In this document: piece by piece, positions 50,579-60,616 of the stretch | Layout of the letters: every line of letters begins with the position of its first letter | How positions within the stretch are numbered: the first letter of the stretch is position 1 | Assembly: GCA_903927295.1 (NCBI GenBank) | Contig: CAIYMN010000203.1 | Location: forward strand, 1-64,000 | DNA from: an uncultured beta proteobacterium | GTDB taxonomy: Bacteria; Pseudomonadota; Gammaproteobacteria; Burkholderiales; Burkholderiaceae_C | Reading direction: 5' to 3' | DNA: 64,000 nucleotides | The notes under the pieces: generated by a model | What the model was told of the DNA's origin: nothing | Seen by the model: only the letters and a program-made list of their open reading frames with translations | Databases searched by the model: none | Translations under genes and position numbers: made by a program

Positions 50579-53500
50579 ATGTCCATTCACGCCGCCCTGA
50601 ACCACGTCACGCACTACAAATATGACCGCCTGGTCAACCTGGGACCGCAGGTCATCCGATTGCGCCCGGCACCTCATTGCCGCAGCAAGATTCTGTCCTA
50701 CTCCCTCAAGGTCGAGCCCGTCAATCACTTCCTCAACTGGCAGCAGGATCCATTTGCCAATTACCAGAGCCGTCTGGTATTCGAGAAGAAGACGCGCGAG
50801 TTCAAGGTCACGGTGGACCTTGTCGTGGAGATGGCGGTATACAACCCGTTTGACTTCTTTCTCGAGCCGAATGCCGAAAAGTACCCGTTCAGCTACGAAG
50901 CGCTGCTCAAGCAGGAACTGGCGCCCTACCTGGCGACCGAGCACCTGACCAAACGCATCAAGGCCTACCTGACACGAATTGATCGACGCAAGCGCCGCAC
51001 CATCGATTTTCTGGTTTCCGTAAACCAGATGGTGCATCATGACATCAGCTACCTGATTCGCATGGAGCCCGGGGTACAGACGCCCGACGAGACGCTCAAG
51101 CTCGGTTCCGGATCGTGCCGCGACTCAGCCTGGTTGCTGGTGCAGTTGCTGCGCCACTGCGGCCTGGCTGCGCGCTTTGTCTCGGGCTACCTGATCCAGT
51201 TGAAACCCGACGTGAAGTCGCTCGACGGGCCGAGCGGCACCGATGTCGACTTCACGGACCTGCATGCATGGTGCGAGGTCTACCTGCCAGGTGCCGGCTG
51301 GGTTGGACTGGACGCCACATCAGGCTTGCTTGCTGGTGAAGGGCACATTCCACTGGCCTGCACGCCGCAACCCTCAGGCGCCGCGCCGATTGAAGGTGCG
51401 ATGGACAAATGCGAAGTCAGCTTCGACCACCACATGGCGGTGACGCGCGTCTACGAATCACCACGCGTGACCAAGCCCTACAGTGAGGAACAGTGGTCCG
51501 ACGTCATGGCGCTGGGAGACGCAGTTGATCAGGAACTTGCCGCCGGGGATGTGCGCCTGACGATGGGCGGTGAGCCCACCTTTGTGGCAGTCGACGACCG
51601 GGATGCACCAGAGTGGAACACCGACGCACTCGGTCCGACCAAACGCGGGTTTGCCACCGAATTGGTGCAGAAACTTCGCACCGAATACGGCACCGGTGGT
51701 TTTCTGCACTTCGGTCAGGGCAAGTGGTATCCGGGTGAACAACTGCCACGCTGGGCTCTGAACATCTATTGGCGTGCCGACCAGCAACCGGTTTGGGCCA
51801 ACCCGGCGCTATTTACCGATGAGCGCGCGCCAACGCATTACACGAGCGACGACGCGCGGCGTTTCTTGCAGACGCTGGCCACCAAACTCGGTATCACGGA
51901 CAAGTTCATGCAAAGTGCCTATGAAGACGTGTGGTACTACCTGTGGCGCGAACGTCGTCTGCCGACCAACGTGGATCCTTTCAATTCCAGGCTGGACGAC
52001 GAGATGGAACGCGCGCGGTTGCGCCGGGTTTTTGAACAAAAGCTTGACGCGGTCGTGGGCTACGTGCTGCCAATCAAGGTAGCGGAGAAGCCAGATTCGA
52101 GCGGCGCCAACTGGACGACGGGGTCCTGGTTCCTGCGCGACGAGCGCATGTACCTGATGCCCGGCGACTCGCCCATGGGCTTGCGTTTGCCCCTGGACTC
52201 CCTGCCCTGGGTCAGCGAGAGCGATTACCCCTATCTGGTTGAGCAGGACCCGAGCGCCGTGCGTGACGCACTGCCCGCGCATGGCGCCATGGCGGCACGC
52301 TACGCGAACAGTGCGCAGGCCATCATGCCGGGCAGTGTGACGCCCTACCTTGCCGGCGCTGGCTCTGCCACCGAGGCGGAGCGAAAATTTCAGCCTGCCA
52401 CAGCATCAGGTAGTGGTGTTATGGCAGCCAGCGCACAGAGTGCCGCCCAGACCGAACCCGCAGACTTTTCGCGCGTTCCCAAGCAAAAGGAGTCAGCGCA
52501 CTGGATCACGCGCACCGCCCTGTGTGTCGAAGTGCGCGACCCACGCCGCGCCAGTGGCCCGAAGGCCGAGGCCGTGGGCGAGAAGTCCGGCGTGCTCTAC
52601 CTCTTCATGCCGCCACTGGAAAGGCTGGAAGACTATCTGGAACTGCTCACAGCCATCGAAGCCACGGCGCAGAGCCTCAGCCTGCAGATCGTGCTCGAAG
52701 GCTACCCGCCGCCGCGTGACCCACGCCTGAAGCTCCTGCAGGTCACACCCGACCCGGGCGTCATCGAAGTCAACATTCACCCTGTGACGAACTGGGGAGA
52801 ACTCGTCAGGAACACCGAGTTTCTCTACCAGGTGGCGTTCGAGTCGCGTTTGTCGGCCGAGAAGTTCATGAAAGACGGACGCCACACCGGCACCGGCGGC
52901 GGGAACCATTTCGTCATGGGTGGTGCCACACCCGCTGACAGTCCCTTTCTACGCAAGCCAGAGTTGCTGGCCAGCCTGCTGCTTTACTGGCACAACCACC
53001 CAAGTCTGAGCTACCTGTTCAGCGGCTTGTTCGTCGGTCCGACAAGCCAGGCCCCGCGGGTGGACGAAGCACGTAACGACCAGCTCTACGAACTTGAAAT
53101 TGCCATCGAACAGATCTACAGGAACCGCGAACTGCACGGCCAGAGCATGCCGCCCTGGCTGGTGGACCGGACCTTGCGCAACATCCTGATCGACGCCACT
53201 GGCAACACGCACCGCAGTGAGTTTTCGATTGACAAGATGTACTCGCCTGACTCCGCCACCGGGCGCCTCGGTCTGCTGGAACTGCGAGCCTTCGAGATGC
53301 CGCCGCACCCACGGATGAGCGTGGTGCAGCAACTTCTCTTGCGTGCATTGGTAGCACGCTTTTGGGCAACGCCCTACAAGGCACCCGCAACGCGCTGGGG
53401 CACCGAACTGCACGACCGCTTCCTGCTACCGACTTTTATCAAGATGGACTTTGACGATGTCATGGCCGAGATGCGCGGCGCCGGCTATGCGTTCGACAGC

Positions 53501-54082
53501 AGTTGGTTTGCACCGCACTATGAGTTCCGCTTCCCGATCGTCGGCTCGGTCCATGCCGCCAGCATCGAGCTGACACTGCGCAATGCGCTGGAGCCCTGGC
53601 ATGTGATGGGCGAGGAAGGTGCACCCGGCGGCACAGCTCGCTACGTCGACTCGTCGCTGGAGCGCATGGAAGTCCATGTCACGGGCCTGAACCAGAGCCG
53701 CTACGTTGTCACCTGCAATGGCCGCGCCGTGCCGCTGCAATCGACCGGCACGACGGGCGAGTACGCTGCCGGCGTGCGCTACAAGGCCTGGAACCCGCCA
53801 TCGGCACTGCACCCCAGCATCGGCATTGATACACCGCTCACCTTTGACATTGTCGATACCTGGATGAAGCGCTCGATCGGGGGTTGCCAGTATTACGTGG
53901 CCCATCCGGGCGGTCTCAACCCCGATACCTTCCCGGTCAACGCCTATGAGGCGGAGAGCCGGCGCATGTCGCGCTTTGCTGCCATGGGCCACAGCCCCGG
54001 CGCCCTGGTGGTGCCACCGGCCACGATCAACGTGGCCGCGAGCCGCGAGTTTCCCTTCACCCTGGATTTACGGCGCGGCTGA
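50579..54082 (+). CDS. Large transglutaminase-like protein with DUF2126-type C-terminal region
   Basis: LGSGSCRDSAWLLVQLLRHCGLAARFVSGYL and DLHAWCEVYLPGAGWVGLDATSG (Cys/His/Asp transglutaminase motifs); large C-terminal region VRLTMGGEPTFVAVDDRDAPEWNTDALGPTKRGFATELVQKLR. Start set at 50579. Confidence 0.9.
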   Translation: MSIHAALNHVTHYKYDRLVNLGPQVIRLRPAPHCRSKILSYSLKVEPVNHFLNWQQDPFANYQSRLVFEKKTREFKVTVDLVVEMAVYNPFDFFLEPNAEKYPFSYEALLKQELAPYLATEHLTKRIKAYLTRIDRRKRRTIDFLVSVNQMVHHDISYLIRMEPGVQTPDETLKLGSGSCRDSAWLLVQLLRHCGLAARFVSGYLIQLKPDVKSLDGPSGTDVDFTDLHAWCEVYLPGAGWVGLDATSGLLAGEGHIPLACTPQPSGAAPIEGAMDKCEVSFDHHMAVTRVYESPRVTKPYSEEQWSDVMALGDAVDQELAAGDVRLTMGGEPTFVAVDDRDAPEWNTDALGPTKRGFATELVQKLRTEYGTGGFLHFGQGKWYPGEQLPRWALNIYWRADQQPVWANPALFTDERAPTHYTSDDARRFLQTLATKLGITDKFMQSAYEDVWYYLWRERRLPTNVDPFNSRLDDEMERARLRRVFEQKLDAVVGYVLPIKVAEKPDSSGANWTTGSWFLRDERMYLMPGDSPMGLRLPLDSLPWVSESDYPYLVEQDPSAVRDALPAHGAMAARYANSAQAIMPGSVTPYLAGAGSATEAERKFQPATASGSGVMAASAQSAAQTEPADFSRVPKQKESAHWITRTALCVEVRDPRRASGPKAEAVGEKSGVLYLFMPPLERLEDYLELLTAIEATAQSLSLQIVLEGYPPPRDPRLKLLQVTPDPGVIEVNIHPVTNWGELVRNTEFLYQVAFESRLSAEKFMKDGRHTGTGGGNHFVMGGATPADSPFLRKPELLASLLLYWHNHPSLSYLFSGLFVGPTSQAPRVDEARNDQLYELEIAIEQIYRNRELHGQSMPPWLVDRTLRNILIDATGNTHRSEFSIDKMYSPDSATGRLGLLELRAFEMPPHPRMSVVQQLLLRALVARFWATPYKAPATRWGTELHDRFLLPTFIKMDFDDVMAEMRGAGYAFDSSWFAPHYEFRFPIVGSVHAASIELTLRNALEPWHVMGEEGAPGGTARYVDSSLERMEVHVTGLNQSRYVVTCNGRAVPLQSTGTTGEYAAGVRYKAWNPPSALHPSIGIDTPLTFDIVDTWMKRSIGGCQYYVAHPGGLNPDTFPVNAYEAESRRMSRFAAMGHSPGALVVPPATINVAASREFPFTLDLRRG

Positions 54083-54171
54083 TGACTTTCGCCGCAAGCC
54101 TGCAAAAAAGCATTGGCCTGCGCCGAGGGTAATATCCTGCATTTCCTGCCTTCAGCCTGGGACCATTTCCA

Positions 54172-54582
54172 ATGAACGCCGCCCTGTTCTCAACCATTCC
54201 ATTGCTCATGTGCATGGGCTATTTTTTCATGGGGTCGCTGCCACTGCTCGTTCTCCAACACGACACACCAATGGACGCGCGCTTCATTCGTGGCTTCTTC
54301 AACACCTACTACATCGCCGTGGTGTGGACTGCAGCGATTCCGACGATAGCTTACGCACTTGCCGGTCAGCCGGCCTTTTCGGCGGGCACCCTGGCGATAG
54401 CGGCACTCGCACTCTTTCTGCGCAAGGCGCTTCTATCTCACATGGACGAGTTGCGAATTCGCATCGAGAGCGCAGACGCCAAGGCCATCACAGATTTCCG
54501 TCGTACGCATATCGCCGGCATGACGGTCAATTTTGTTCAGTTGGCGGTCCTGATCTGGGGCCTGTTTCACTTCTTTCGATAG
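54172..54582 (+). CDS. Small multi-pass membrane protein, unknown function
   Basis: Four hydrophobic segments in 136 aa; plausible ATG. Confidence 0.65.
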   Translation: MNAALFSTIPLLMCMGYFFMGSLPLLVLQHDTPMDARFIRGFFNTYYIAVVWTAAIPTIAYALAGQPAFSAGTLAIAALALFLRKALLSHMDELRIRIESADAKAITDFRRTHIAGMTVNFVQLAVLIWGLFHFFR

Positions 54583-55267
54583 CCTCGCGTCCCAGTGCCC
54601 GATTCACGTCACGCGCATCGAGCCCGTACATCGCCGCAAACTCAATGACTGTCTTGCCGCTGGCCTCGAAGGCGCGGCGTAGTGCCTCCTGCCTGGCGCG
54701 CTCCTGATTGTGCTCAGCAAACGCTTCGGCCAAAAGCGCGTTGGCGTCTTCGTCGTTGCCATGCACGCGCGCCTGATAGTCCTGGCGGCTCAGACCCGAT
54801 GACTCGAACGCAGCCAGTATTTGCTTGCGCAGCCTGGGTCGCAAGTCCTGCCCACTGCGGCTCTGGCGGCGCCGGAACAGCTCAAGCAGCGCCAGATAAA
54901 CATGCTCAGGCGCCACTGCCTCGACAGGCGCACCCTGCAGGTCATGACGCGACCTGCCGGCAGCAACGCATTGCAGATACGCGGTTGAGCGCGTGTGTAT
55001 GCCCAGCGCCGCCTTCAGGCTGCTGCGTTCGAGATGATCCGGATGCTTGGCCAACAGCTCCTGAAAGATGCCCAGTTTGAGTGGCAGGAATTCGGCGCCA
55101 AACAATTGCGGATAGAGCTCTGCCAATTTCTCCAGTACCGGAAGCACCGATTGACGCCGACCGAGCGGAGTCCTCGCCTGCTGCATCGGCGCTGGCGCTA
55201 CGGCAGTTGCATCCGGCACGGCGGCGGGAGCGTCCGGTGACGACCGGTCTTCAGTGGAGTCTGTCAT
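54527..55267 (-). CDS. ProQ/FinO-domain RNA chaperone-like protein
   Basis: VLEKLAELYPQLFGAEFLPLKLGIFQELLAKHPDHLERSSLKAALGIHTRSTAYLQCVAAGRSRHDLQG. Confidence 0.9.
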   Translation of the reverse strand: MTDSTEDRSSPDAPAAVPDATAVAPAPMQQARTPLGRRQSVLPVLEKLAELYPQLFGAEFLPLKLGIFQELLAKHPDHLERSSLKAALGIHTRSTAYLQCVAAGRSRHDLQGAPVEAVAPEHVYLALLELFRRRQSRSGQDLRPRLRKQILAAFESSGLSRQDYQARVHGNDEDANALLAEAFAEHNQERARQEALRRAFEASGKTVIEFAAMYGLDARDVNRALGREAIERSETGPRSGPPTEQN

Positions 55268-55896
55268 CAGGGAAGATCCAGACCCAGGAATTCGGCCAGG
55301 ACCGGCGTGCTCATGGCGCCATCGCGGCTCACGGTCTGACCGGTCTTCAGATTCCTGGCTATCACAAATGGCACAGCCTCAGCGCCAAAACTGTTCAGGA
55401 GTTGGGTATTGCTCTTGATCGCCTTTTCGATGTCGGCCGGGGCGCTGCTGGATCCCGAAACGCCGCCCTTGCCTGCCAGCAGGGAGGCCTCGTGCTCAGC
55501 CATCAAGGCGCCAGGGTTGACGGCGGTAAGCAAAGCCGCAGCCTGCGCAGAACTGATGGCGTTGATCATGCCCACTGGAATCCAGACAAACTTGATCCTG
55601 CTGTGCAATGCTTGCGAAGCTTCCCAGAGGTGACCACAGTGCGGACACTGTGTATCAAAAAAAACGTAAACCGTATTAGGACTCATCATGGAACCGACCG
55701 TGAAGCCTTTGGCCTGCGCTGCGACGGTAGCTACCGAGACTTCAATTTTCACTGGCACGGCCGGGCCGCCTGCTTCCTGCGGCGAACACGCAGCCAGCGT
55801 CAACCCCAAGAGCATCAGGAAGGGGAACAACAATCGATGAAGTTTCAAGGAATACCTCTTTGCGTGCGGTAACAGGAATCTGAAAATATAGCGCAC
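55267..55896 (-). CDS. DsbC/DsbG-like periplasmic thiol:disulfide protein (lipoprotein-like signal)
   Basis: TVYVFFDTQCPHCGHLWEAS (CPHC active site); LLGLTLAACSPQE lipobox-like N-terminus. Confidence 0.88.
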   Translation of the reverse strand: MRYIFRFLLPHAKRYSLKLHRLLFPFLMLLGLTLAACSPQEAGGPAVPVKIEVSVATVAAQAKGFTVGSMMSPNTVYVFFDTQCPHCGHLWEASQALHSRIKFVWIPVGMINAISSAQAAALLTAVNPGALMAEHEASLLAGKGGVSGSSSAPADIEKAIKSNTQLLNSFGAEAVPFVIARNLKTGQTVSRDGAMSTPVLAEFLGLDLP

Positions 55897-55949
55897 TCAG
55901 GGCGGGCATCTTACCGTGCCGTGCAAACGGCGGCGAAGCGCTGGCATAC

Positions 55950-58553
55950 TTGGGGCAAGTGAAAGACCTCATTTCCTCACCTTCAGCCGACAACGCCAGC
56001 GCCCTGCCCGATCTGCGGGCGCTCGCACACTCAGGTATCGCGGTCTCCGGGCATTTTGACGAACTGCGCGCTGCAGCGAGCCATGCCTGTGGCACTGAGT
56101 TCCGCCTGACCGAGATCTGGCAGCGCTTTTTTGAGACGGTGTCGGGTCAGGAAGGGCCTGACCTGAACCAGCGCTGGAGCACCCTGCAACGCCAGATCCG
56201 CGACAACGGCGTCACGTACAACGTTTATGCCGACGAAGGCGGACCGCAGCGGCCCTGGTCGCTGGACCTGTTTCCGCTGCTGATCGAGCCAGCGAGTTGG
56301 CAACAGATCGAGACCGGTATTTTGCAACGGGTGCGCCTGCTTGAGCGCATCATGGCCGATGTTTACGGCCCGCAGCAATTGCTGGAGCGCGGCCTGCTGC
56401 CGCCTGCACTGGTGCAGGGCCACCCCGGTTACCTGCGCGCCATGCGCGGTGTCGAGCCGGTGGGCGGAACCCGATTGCATATTGCTGCTTTTGACCTGGC
56501 ACGCGGACCCGATGGCAACTGGTGGGTTGAAGGCCAGCGCTGCCAGGCACCTTCGGGCTTTGGATACCTGCTGGAGAACCGGTTGGCAATTTCGGCGCAG
56601 TTCCCGCAGGCGTTTCAGTCGCTGCAGGTGCAACGACTGGCCGCCACTTACCGCGCCTTGATGGATAGCCTGAAGCGCGCGAGCCCGGCCGGCACCGACG
56701 CGCATCTGGCCCTGCTGACCCCGGGACCGTACAACGAGACCTACTTTGAACATGCCTACCTGGCGCGCTATCTGGGCCTCACGCTGGTCGAGGGTTGCGA
56801 TCTGATCGTGCGCGACCAGCATGTCTTCCTCAAGACGCTCAAAGGGCTGGTGCCGGTTCACGGTCTGATCAAGCGCGTGGATGACGAGTACCTTGACCCC
56901 CTGGAGTTGCGCGCCGACTCGACCCTGGGCGTGCCCGGCCTTCTGCAGGCAATCCGGGCTGGCAACATCCTGGTAGCCAATGCCCCGGGCTCGGCATTTC
57001 TTGAATCGCCCGCGCTGCTGGCATTCTTGCCAGCCCTGTCACGCCATCTGCTGGACGAGGAACTCAAGTTGCCAGCCCTGGCGACATGGTGGTGTGGTGA
57101 GCGCTCTGCCATGGAAGAAGCACTGCCACGACTGTCTGAGAGCGTCATCAAGCCGACTTACCCCGGCACGCCAATCCACGGCAGTTTTGAATCGGTGCTG
57201 GGGCAGAGCCTGTCAGCACGCGAGATCGACGAGTGGGCGGGTCGCATCGTGCGCCAGAGCGAAGACCACACCGTGCAGGCTTATGTGCCGCTGTCCCAGA
57301 TGCCGACGTGGCAGGCCGGCTCCGGTGCCGCTGGAACTCAGATGGCGGCACGGTCCTTCATGCTGCGGGTATTTGCGGTGTCTGACGGCGCGCAATCCTG
57401 GCGCGTGCTGCCCGGTGGTCTCGCTCGCATCATGGGAGCGGACGCCACCAGCACTTCCATGCAGAGTGGTGGCAGCAGCGCCGACGTCTGGGCGCTTACC
57501 AAGGGTGAAGTGGACAGCACAACGCTGCGGCAACCGCAGCTCACACCAGCCGCTGTGGCGCAGCGTAAACGCATGGTGACGAGCCGTGCCGCAGAGAATC
57601 TTTATTGGCTGGGACGCTACAGCGAGCGCACCGAGAATGCGATCCGCCTGGCGCGCCTGACACTTGAATGTCTGCATGGCGAAGAGCAGTCTTCCCAGCC
57701 CTTGCTGAACTGGCTTGGCAAGATGGCGCTTGCCAACACCCTGGTCTTGCCGGGCGTGCCCTCGGCGCTGCAGGCGCGTCGTGTTTTTGAGCGTTCACTT
57801 ATTTCAAGTCTGGGCAGCGTCGATGGCGCCACCAGCGTTGGCTACTACCTGCGCGCGCTCAAGATGACCGGATCCAAGGTACGCGAGCGCCTGTCGCAGG
57901 AGCACTGGCGCGTCATGGTGCGGGCTGAGGAGGAACTCTTTGCACGCTTTGCCACGCCCGCCAGAGCGGGCGACTACTCGTCGGTTGAGGCCCTTCAGAT
58001 TCTCAAGAGTACCAGCGATCACATGGCTGCCATCACCGGTGCCCAGACCGATCACATGACACGCGACGACGGCTGGCGCCTTCTCAGCATTGGCCGGCAC
58101 ATAGAGCGCCTCGGCTTTCTGGCTTCCGCCTTGCTCAGCAGTTTTCAGAGTGGCGCGGTCCATACGGGCGGCGGCTTTGAAGCACTGGTCGCCTTGTTTG
58201 ACAGCACCATCACCTTTCATGCGCAGTACCAGCAAAGCCGTGACCTGGCCGCGCTGATGGACCTGCTGGTGCTCGATCGCGACAATCCGCGTTCATTGGC
58301 GTGGGTGGCGCAAACTCTGCGCGGACGCCTCGCGAAACTCGCTGGAAGCGCACCCGATCAGCTTTGCGCCCTCTCGCTACGGGTGCCTGACCCAGCGGCC
58401 TTGAGTCTGACGCAACTGTGCGAGGACGCCCATTTCTTTGCCCTCACCGACCTGTTGCTGCAATGCACGGGCGCGGCGTTCGACGTCTCCAACGAAATCA
58501 GCACCACGTATTTCACGCATTCGATGGAGTCCAAGCAGAGCGTGGGGACCTGA
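55950..58553 (+). CDS. Circularly permuted ATP-grasp type 2 domain fused to alpha-E domain
   Basis: NVYADEGGPQRPWSLDLFPLLI, RIMADVYGPQQLLERGLLPPALVQGHPGYLRAM; C-terminal alpha-E (SRAAENLYWLGRYSERTENAIRLARLTLE). Exact start uncertain. Confidence 0.9.
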   Translation: MGQVKDLISSPSADNASALPDLRALAHSGIAVSGHFDELRAAASHACGTEFRLTEIWQRFFETVSGQEGPDLNQRWSTLQRQIRDNGVTYNVYADEGGPQRPWSLDLFPLLIEPASWQQIETGILQRVRLLERIMADVYGPQQLLERGLLPPALVQGHPGYLRAMRGVEPVGGTRLHIAAFDLARGPDGNWWVEGQRCQAPSGFGYLLENRLAISAQFPQAFQSLQVQRLAATYRALMDSLKRASPAGTDAHLALLTPGPYNETYFEHAYLARYLGLTLVEGCDLIVRDQHVFLKTLKGLVPVHGLIKRVDDEYLDPLELRADSTLGVPGLLQAIRAGNILVANAPGSAFLESPALLAFLPALSRHLLDEELKLPALATWWCGERSAMEEALPRLSESVIKPTYPGTPIHGSFESVLGQSLSAREIDEWAGRIVRQSEDHTVQAYVPLSQMPTWQAGSGAAGTQMAARSFMLRVFAVSDGAQSWRVLPGGLARIMGADATSTSMQSGGSSADVWALTKGEVDSTTLRQPQLTPAAVAQRKRMVTSRAAENLYWLGRYSERTENAIRLARLTLECLHGEEQSSQPLLNWLGKMALANTLVLPGVPSALQARRVFERSLISSLGSVDGATSVGYYLRALKMTGSKVRERLSQEHWRVMVRAEEELFARFATPARAGDYSSVEALQILKSTSDHMAAITGAQTDHMTRDDGWRLLSIGRHIERLGFLASALLSSFQSGAVHTGGGFEALVALFDSTITFHAQYQQSRDLAALMDLLVLDRDNPRSLAWVAQTLRGRLAKLAGSAPDQLCALSLRVPDPAALSLTQLCEDAHFFALTDLLLQCTGAAFDVSNEISTTYFTHSMESKQSVGT

Positions 58554-59530
58554 TGAAGTTGAGAATCACCCACCAGACGCGCTACGACTACTCTCCAGCG
58601 GTCGAGACTGCGCAGCACATGGCCTACCTGCAGCCGGTCAGCAACCCCTATCAGCGTCTGCTCAGCCACACGCTGCTGATCAGTCCGACACCGGCCCAAA
58701 TGACGCAGACGCTGGACGTCTTTGGCAACCCGCGCTGCTTCTTTTCGCTTCAGACAGCGCACCATGTGCTCGATGTGGTGGCGCAAAGCGTCGTCTGTAC
58801 CCAGACGCGCGCACTGCCGACGAGCCGCGTTGCCTGGGAACAGGCGCGAGAGCAGTTTCGTTACCAGTCAGGTGCGCCCTTTGACGCCGCCACCGAATTT
58901 GTCTTTGCCTCGCCCTTTAGTCCGAAGGCGCCGGAGTTTGTCGCTTATGCACGACCCAGTTTCGCGCCCGGCATCAGTGTGCTGGCTGCGGCGCAGGATC
59001 TGATGCAGCGCATGCACAGCGACTTTGTCTATGAGAGCCAGAGTACCCACATCAATACGCCGGCGCTTGACGCCCTGGCGCAGCGCAAAGGCGTTTGTCA
59101 GGACTTCGCTCACATCATGATTGCCTGCCTGCGCAGCATGGGCCTGGCGGCGCGCTACGTCAGCGGCTATCTGCTGACTCAGCCCGCGCCCGGCACGGTC
59201 AGGCTGCGCGGCAGCGACGCCTCCCACGCCTGGGTTGCCGTCTATGCACCCGATTTGCCAGCAGGTCAGCGTTGGTGCGACTTTGACCCGACGAACGACC
59301 GTGCCGGATGGCACTCACCCGGCGAAGACTACGTGACGCTGGCGACCGGTCGCGACTTCTCGGATGTGTCGCCGCTGCGCGGTGTCATCCATGGTGGAGC
59401 CAGTCACACACTGACGGTGGGCGTCACGGTAGAGCCCGTGATCGAAGAAACGCCGTCGCAGTCGCAAACATCATCCCGGAGCCAGGCTCCATCTCAAACT
59501 CAAACCCAGATCTCAAAGGAAACCCCATGA
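58553..59530 (+). CDS. Transglutaminase family protein (bacterial transglutaminase-like N-terminal region)
   Basis: MKLRITHQTRYDYSPAVETAQHMAYLQP; ALAQRKGVCQDFAHIMIACLRSMGLAARYVSGYL; DASHAWVAVYAPDLPAGQRWCDFDPTN. Overlaps preceding stop (TGATG). Confidence 0.92.
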   Translation: MKLRITHQTRYDYSPAVETAQHMAYLQPVSNPYQRLLSHTLLISPTPAQMTQTLDVFGNPRCFFSLQTAHHVLDVVAQSVVCTQTRALPTSRVAWEQAREQFRYQSGAPFDAATEFVFASPFSPKAPEFVAYARPSFAPGISVLAAAQDLMQRMHSDFVYESQSTHINTPALDALAQRKGVCQDFAHIMIACLRSMGLAARYVSGYLLTQPAPGTVRLRGSDASHAWVAVYAPDLPAGQRWCDFDPTNDRAGWHSPGEDYVTLATGRDFSDVSPLRGVIHGGASHTLTVGVTVEPVIEETPSQSQTSSRSQAPSQTQTQISKETP

Positions 59531-59982
59531 ACATTTACGCCAAACTTGAAGAACTCAAGATCACCCTGCCACCGCTCGCTGTGCCGGCGGCGGCTTACGT
59601 TCCCTATGTCCAGACCGGCAATCTTCTCTTCGTCAGCGGCCACATCGCGAAGAGGGACGGCAAGCCCTGGGTTGGACAACTGGGCAAGAACCTGACAACC
59701 CAGGAAGGTCAGGTGGCTGCGCGGGCCATTGCCGTTGATCTGCTTGGCACTTTGCACGCAGCCACAGGTGACTTGAACCGCATCAAACGCATTGTCAAGC
59801 TGATGTCGCTGGTGAATTCAACCGCCGACTTCACCGAGCAACATCTGGTCACCAACGGGGCCAGTGAACTGCTGGGTGAGGTCTTTGGCGCAGCCGGTGC
59901 GCATGCACGAAGTGCCTTCGGTGTCGCGCAGATTCCGCTGGGTGCCTGCGTTGAAATCGAGCTGATTGCTGAGTTGGATTAG
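59527..59982 (+). CDS. RidA/YjgF family protein
   Basis: VPYVQTGNLLFVSGHIAKRDGKPWVGQLGKNLTTQEGQVAARAIAVDLLGTLHAATGDLNRIKRIVKLM. Confidence 0.9.
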   Translation: MNIYAKLEELKITLPPLAVPAAAYVPYVQTGNLLFVSGHIAKRDGKPWVGQLGKNLTTQEGQVAARAIAVDLLGTLHAATGDLNRIKRIVKLMSLVNSTADFTEQHLVTNGASELLGEVFGAAGAHARSAFGVAQIPLGACVEIELIAELD

Positions 59983-60019
59983 TGCCCATTCCATGGATCG
60001 TGACGCGAATAAGCGCACA

Positions 60020-60136
60020 TGCCTGTCGTGCCGGACTCGGCAACCGCCATCCCGGACCCCGCTTCCGTCATCCCGGACTTGATCCGGGATCCAGTGGTAT
60101 GCCTGCACTCGATTGCGGGTCGGAGCCCGAAATGAC
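60020..60136. repeat. REP-like palindromic repeat, copy A
   Basis: Contains CCCGGACTTGATCCGGG (60072-60088) and GATTGCGGGTCGGAGCCCGAAATGACG; core shared with copy B at 62208-62226. Confidence 0.75.
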
Positions 60137-60616
60137 GTTACCAATCAGTGCGATGGCCTGTGTCTTGACCGCCTGAAGCTGCGCAGCAGTGACGCACTGA
60201 GGTGCAATTTCGAACAGCGGCAGCAGCACAAAAGCTCTCTCCAACATGCGGGGATGCGGCACCACCAACGCGGCGCTGTCGATGCTTGCGCTGCCATAGA
60301 TCAGCAGGTCCAGGTCCAAGGTGCGCGGTGCGTTTGGGTAGGGGCGTTCGCGCCCGGCTTGTTGTTCGATTTGCTGCATGGCCGACAGCAATGCTGGTGC
60401 ACTTAAGCGGGTTGAAACTTCAACAACGGCATTGATGTAGTCCGGCCCGCCCGATGCCAGTGGCGCGCTGCGGTACAGTGATGAACGATTCTGCAGCGTG
60501 ATGCCATCGAGTGCCGCAAGGTCAACCATCGCTTTGTGCACACCAGCCACCGGATCGCCGAGGTTGGCTCCCAGTGCGACGTAGGCCGTCACGCTTTCAC
60601 GCACGGTTGCCCTCAA
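60068..60616 (-). CDS. folK: 2-amino-4-hydroxy-6-hydroxymethyldihydropteridine pyrophosphokinase
   Basis: AYVALGANLGDPVAGVHKAMVDLAAL; RPYPNAPRTLDLDLLIYGSASID; PHPRMLERAFVLLPL. C-terminal ~22 aa encoded by REP-like repeat. Confidence 0.94.
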   Translation of the reverse strand: MRATVRESVTAYVALGANLGDPVAGVHKAMVDLAALDGITLQNRSSLYRSAPLASGGPDYINAVVEVSTRLSAPALLSAMQQIEQQAGRERPYPNAPRTLDLDLLIYGSASIDSAALVVPHPRMLERAFVLLPLFEIAPQCVTAAQLQAVKTQAIALIGNVISGSDPQSSAGIPLDPGSSPG

